A stretch of 64,000 nt of DNA from Lachnoanaerobaculum sanguinis (GTDB lineage: Bacteria; Bacillota; Clostridia; Lachnospirales; Lachnospiraceae), in contig NZ_BTHK01000014.1 in assembly GCF_033242365.1 (NCBI RefSeq), forward strand, positions 1-64,000. The letters are read 5' to 3'. Position 1 is the stretch's first letter. The number at the start of each line of letters is the position of its first letter. The notes under the pieces are model-generated. The model was given only the letters and a program-made list of their open reading frames with translations. It did not search any database and was not told the origin of the DNA. Shown here one piece after another: positions 61,057-64,000 of the stretch. Position numbers and translations under genes: made by a program.

Positions 61057-62427
61057 TTATTTTAAAAACTTATCATATATTCCAAATACGAATATAAATA
61101 ATACTATTATCGGCAATATAAATGTAAGGTAAAATCTCATCCAGTTCTTCATCTTAAGACCTTCACCCTTATTGCACTCCTTTAGATAATTATCCCATCC
61201 CCAGCCGTATCTGCTTACACAAAAAAGTAGATATACCAAGGAACCGAGCGGCAAAATAATATTACTTACAAGGAAATCCTCAAGATCAAGTATTGTTCCT
61301 CCAAAAGGCTTTAGCCAATCAAATGCCCATGCACCAAAACCTAATACACATGGTAATGAAAGTACTATTATTAATATCAAATTAAAAAGACTTACCTGTT
61401 TTCTTGACTTCTTTGTAAGGTCCATACCGCATGAAACTATATTTTCAAATACCGCAAGTACTGTAGAGAATGCGGCAAATGACATAAATATAAAGAAGAA
61501 ACTCCCCCATAGTCTTCCAAGAGGCATCTTATTAAAGATATTCGGCAAGGTGATAAATATAAGTGCAGAGCCTGATGTCTGATCCACACCATATGTAAAT
61601 GTAGCCGGGAAGATAATAAGTCCTGAAACTATAGCTACGAAAGTATCAAGTATAACTATTGTAACAGACTCTCCAAGCATACTTCTGTCATTACTTATAT
61701 AACTTCCGAATATAAGCATTGCACCTATTCCAAGGCTTAATGTAAAAAATGCCTGATTCATAGCACCGGTTATAACATTACCTATACCTGTTTCTTCTAT
61801 TCTGCTTATGTTCGGTACAAGATAATATTTAAGTCCTTCTGCAGCACCTTTTAAGAAGAATGAATTTATTGCAAGTATAATCATTACCACAAGCAGTGTA
61901 ACCATAACTATTTTTGTAATATTCTCAAGTCCCGCTTCAAGTCCTCTTGATACTATAAACATACCTGCAACTACTACCACCACCATCCAAAAGATCATGA
62001 TGGAAGGCTGTGAAAGCATTGTATTAAATACATTTAAAACTCCGTCCGAATCCAGACCTTCAAATCTGCCTGTTATAGTCAGGTAAAAATAATGAAGCAT
62101 CCATCCTGTTACAGTGGTATAAAACATCATCAAAAGATAATTACCTATAAATGCCACTATTCCATGTATATGCCATTTGCTTCCTGCAGGTTCCAACTTT
62201 TGGTATGCAAGCACCGGACTCTTTCTTGCAGCTCTTCCTATTGAAAACTCCATAGTCATTATAGGCAATCCCAGCATAACCAAAAATAACAAGTACAACA
62301 GTACAAATGCACCGCCGCCACCTTTTCCTGTCATATATGGAAACTTCCATACATTACCGATACCTATCGCACATCCGGCTGAAATGAGTATAAACCCGAG
62401 CCTGGACTTTAACCTTTCTCTCTCCAA
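61057..62427 (-). CDS. neurotransmitter:sodium symporter-family transporter
   Basis: A 456-residue membrane protein with about 11 helices, the usual number for bacterial NSS transporters such as MhsT (12 in others). TM1 carries the Na+/substrate site (GCAIGIGNVWKFPYMTGKGGGGAF in two short blocks: GIGNVWKFP and GGGGAF). TM6-TM8 motifs include LSLGIGAMLIFGSYI and SFAAFSTVLAVFENI. Likely an amino-acid importer driven by Na+; the substrate cannot be read. GGAG lies upstream. It has its own terminator. The leader contains an extended -10 promoter and two inverted repeats. Confidence 0.92.
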   Translation of the reverse strand: MERERLKSRLGFILISAGCAIGIGNVWKFPYMTGKGGGGAFVLLYLLFLVMLGLPIMTMEFSIGRAARKSPVLAYQKLEPAGSKWHIHGIVAFIGNYLLMMFYTTVTGWMLHYFYLTITGRFEGLDSDGVLNVFNTMLSQPSIMIFWMVVVVVAGMFIVSRGLEAGLENITKIVMVTLLVVMIILAINSFFLKGAAEGLKYYLVPNISRIEETGIGNVITGAMNQAFFTLSLGIGAMLIFGSYISNDRSMLGESVTIVILDTFVAIVSGLIIFPATFTYGVDQTSGSALIFITLPNIFNKMPLGRLWGSFFFIFMSFAAFSTVLAVFENIVSCGMDLTKKSRKQVSLFNLILIIVLSLPCVLGFGAWAFDWLKPFGGTILDLEDFLVSNIILPLGSLVYLLFCVSRYGWGWDNYLKECNKGEGLKMKNWMRFYLTFILPIIVLFIFVFGIYDKFLK

Positions 62428-62461
62428 AATATCCTCCTACTTAAATCCTTGATATTTTTGA

Positions 62462-62560
62462 GGATTGCAAGAACATTGTGTAAAGCAATCCGACATAAAG
62501 GTAAAACACTTTACCTAAATGACTTGATAAACTGTAGTCAATCAAATGCAAAACATTATA
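62462..62560 (-). promoter_or_regulatory. leader and promoter of the NSS transporter gene
   Basis: On the minus strand an extended -10 (TG-T-TATAAT, the hexamer at 62555-62560) has no good -35. Downstream of it lie a perfect 7-bp palindrome AGGTAAA-ACAC-TTTACCT (62499-62516) and the inverted repeat GGATTGC...GCAATCC (62462-62491). These may be an operator and an mRNA hairpin. No known riboswitch class was recognised. The rest of 62561-62727 is AT-rich with nothing recognised. Confidence 0.45.
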
Positions 62561-62727
62561 ACACAATTAATTAAAAATTTCTATCTTATACCTTAAGTAT
62601 ATCCTTTATATTATTGTATTATTCAAAAATTAATTAATCATATTTTGACAGATCATACCCCAAGAATTATTTCTATTTTGATATTTAATCTTATATTAAA
62701 TTTATAAATAATCTTTAACTTAAGGTA

Positions 62728-62758
62728 TTGACTATTACATTGCGTCATAGTTTATACT
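62728..62758 (+). promoter_or_regulatory. MerR-type promoter with 19-bp spacer
   Basis: TTGACT (62728-62733) and TATACT (62753-62758) are separated by 19 bases, the overlong spacing that MerR activators correct by untwisting DNA. Small half-sites ACTAT and ATAGT lie inside it. It is just upstream of a MerR-family gene, which implies autoregulation. Confidence 0.78.
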
Positions 62759-62781
62759 TATCCTTGTTAGGAGGTTTTCAA

Positions 62782-63516
62782 ATGTTTTTAATTAAAAAGG
62801 TTAGTGAAATAAGCGGTGTATCGGTGCGCACTTTATACCATTATGATGAAATAGGTTTGCTTTCACCTAAAAAAAGTGAAAACGGGTACAGATATTATTC
62901 CGAGGATGATATGTCTTTTTTGCAAATGATATTGTTTTATAAATATCTGGGATTTCCTTTAAAACAGATAAAGGATTTATTAAAACAGGAAGATCCGGAA
63001 ATACTCCATCATCTAAAGAAACAACTCGTTTTGATGCAGAAAGAAAAGCAAAAACTCTTAACACTTATTGATACATTGGAAAAGACTATTGAATCAAGAG
63101 AAAGGAAAATTACTATGTCAATAAAAGAAAAATTCAAAGGTTTTACATATCAGGATAATGAAAAGTATAAACAAAAAGCAATAGACCTTTATGGAAAGGA
63201 AGTTATTGAGGAAGCCGTTAAAAAGCAAAAAGGAAGAGAACAGGAAATTGCCGACGGTTTTAATAATATCTTTTTTGCAATATCGGATAATATGTCAAAG
63301 GGACTTAAGGCTACATCAAAAGAAAATACCGAACTGGCAAAAAAGCTTCATAAACATATTTGTGAATACTCTTTTGACTGTAGTGCGGATGTGTTTTCAA
63401 GCATAGGCTATGGATATGTTAAAAATCCGGAATTTAAAAATAATATGGACAAATTCGGAGAAGGTATGGCACAGTATCTGTGTGATGCGATTCAACAGTA
63501 TGTAAAAGAGATTTAA
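62782..63516 (+). CDS. MerR-family regulator with TipAS-like effector domain
   Basis: A 244-residue regulator; the start at ATG 62782 (MFLIKKVSEISGVS) has TTAGGAGG upstream. The winged-helix MerR DNA-binding domain occupies residues 1-70 (SGVSVRTLYHYDEIGLL, GYRYYSEDD), a coiled-coil linker about 75-110, and the C-terminal 130 residues resemble the TipAS drug-binding domain (KAIDLYGKEVIEEAV, GFNNIFFAISDNMSKGL, YGYVKNPEFKNNMDKFGEGMAQYLCDAI). TipA proteins bind peptide antibiotics and activate promoters with long spacers, as here. No transporter gene follows on the same strand, so its targets are unknown beyond itself. Confidence 0.9.
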   Translation: MFLIKKVSEISGVSVRTLYHYDEIGLLSPKKSENGYRYYSEDDMSFLQMILFYKYLGFPLKQIKDLLKQEDPEILHHLKKQLVLMQKEKQKLLTLIDTLEKTIESRERKITMSIKEKFKGFTYQDNEKYKQKAIDLYGKEVIEEAVKKQKGREQEIADGFNNIFFAISDNMSKGLKATSKENTELAKKLHKHICEYSFDCSADVFSSIGYGYVKNPEFKNNMDKFGEGMAQYLCDAIQQYVKEI

Positions 63517-63537
63517 TTGATAAATCTTTTTAATATA

Positions 63538-63580
63538 TTTTCACCTCTAAGTATCGTTTTATTGTACTTAGAGGTGAAAA
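63538..63580. terminator. bidirectional terminator after merR
   Basis: TTTTCACCTCTAAGTA (63538-63553) and TACTTAGAGGTGAAAA (63565-63580), a perfect 16-bp stem with an 11-base loop. T-rich sequence flanks both sides. It ends merR and, on the other strand, lies 35 bases after the stop of the partial gene. Confidence 0.85.
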
Positions 63581-63614
63581 TTAAGTATTTTTATGTGTTT
63601 AATCTATCTTTATA

Positions 63615-64000
63615 TCAATTCTCATTTTCAATTATCTCTTTAATAATTTCAAATATAGGAACAAAATTAGAAAAATCAAAATTTTCAAATCCGGATTTTT
63701 TCTCCAATACACATTCTGCAAAATCCATTTTTGAAAGTGCAAAGTTCGGACTGTTGTCTTCTTTAGGATTAATTACTCTCTCTCCGGATGATCCGTCAAT
63801 AATTGAAATCTTATCACTTCCACACAATTTTTTCTTTTCACAACATTTATCCTCTTTTGTCATATAACCATTACTGTTAAATTCATTACCTAAATATAAT
63901 CTACGTGAAATATCTCCTTCTTTGTATTCAGTTTTAATTTCATCATCACTATAAAGATGTTCTATACAAATTTCCGGAGTATCTTTTCTAAAATCAGGAA
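63615..64000 (-). CDS. partial protein of unknown function (runs off the right edge)
   Basis: The minus-strand frame is open from the stop at 63615 to the window edge, giving at least 128 C-terminal residues; an internal ATG at 63863 is probably not the start, since the frame continues upstream with protein-like sequence (PEICIEHLYSDDEIKTE, RRLYLGNEF). Visible: a Cys-rich KCCEKKKLC segment, SIIDGSSGERVI, and a tail ALSKMDFAECVL...NFDFSNFVPIFEIIKEI. I do not recognise the family. The style (no signal peptide, mixed alpha/beta) is that of a large cytosolic protein, possibly a nuclease or ATPase; this is only a guess. The upstream part is outside the window. Confidence 0.55.
   Translation of the reverse strand, partial: PDFRKDTPEICIEHLYSDDEIKTEYKEGDISRRLYLGNEFNSNGYMTKEDKCCEKKKLCGSDKISIIDGSSGERVINPKEDNSPNFALSKMDFAECVLEKKSGFENFDFSNFVPIFEIIKEIIENEN

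Noticed and set aside
62462..62516. Leader hairpins of the NSS transporter considered as a riboswitch.
   Set aside because: No conserved core of a known class (glycine, lysine, SAM, T-box) can be recognised; the repeats are short and simple.

Overview
The window is from a low-GC anaerobic Firmicute. The 5' end of the 16S rRNA gene at the left edge, the large Alu-type SRP RNA, an HydA-type [FeFe] hydrogenase, a CIRCE-controlled groESL operon and a DinR-type box upstream of recA all point to the Clostridia. The 16S start and several protein families suggest Lachnospiraceae, possibly an oral genus such as Lachnoanaerobaculum; the genus is an inference that needs a 16S search. Most genes lie on the minus strand, in short operons closed by clear hairpin terminators.

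Layout. 1-735: start of a 16S gene with two strong promoters and a tRNA-Ser(GCU) upstream. 780-5580: an [FeFe] hydrogenase and a NuoF/GltD-like electron-input subunit with a palindrome-rich upstream region. 5612-19982: mostly housekeeping genes (recX, recA, a sugar-phosphate transferase, dusB, GtrA, pfkA, SRP RNA, mfd, pth, a GH32 sucrase, TelA/XpaC). 20217-26879: a plus-strand accessory block with a TetR repressor between twin operators, an RPH/PEP-synthase-like phosphotransferase, a MATE pump and a two-component system. 26960-33338: a scarred mobile region. An Rpn-family nuclease/transposase gene appears split in two by about 5.57 kb holding an IS66 element with a nonsense-mutated tnpB, a flavodoxin/SCP2-like/membrane protein with its PadR regulator, and the first part of a radical-SAM maturase. 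33485-37793: a cell-surface operon (beta-helix lipoprotein with a Gln/Pro/Gly repeat tail, GT2-GtrA fusion, phosphodiester glycosidase-like protein, small membrane protein).

39853-44765 is the most striking locus: two translationally adjacent membrane proteins, one TIR-TM-beta-propeller with the TIR NADase glutamate retained, the other TM-Rossmann/TrkA-N-RyR. This looks like a compact nucleotide-signalling or defence module. 44895-49339 holds galT and an operon of DUF1275, aldo/keto reductase and a split chromate transporter.

49453-58721 is a family-specific array: seven lipoproteins carrying about twelve copies of one roughly 150-residue domain in one-, two- and three-domain forms, interrupted by one SseB-like gene. 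Related domains recur in mosaic combinations and copied upstream sequences flank some genes, so this is a locally expanding family with no function I can name. 58916-64000 returns to core genes (groEL, groES, an Na+-dependent NSS transporter), then a MerR/TipAS regulator with a 19-bp-spacer promoter and a partial gene that runs off the right edge.
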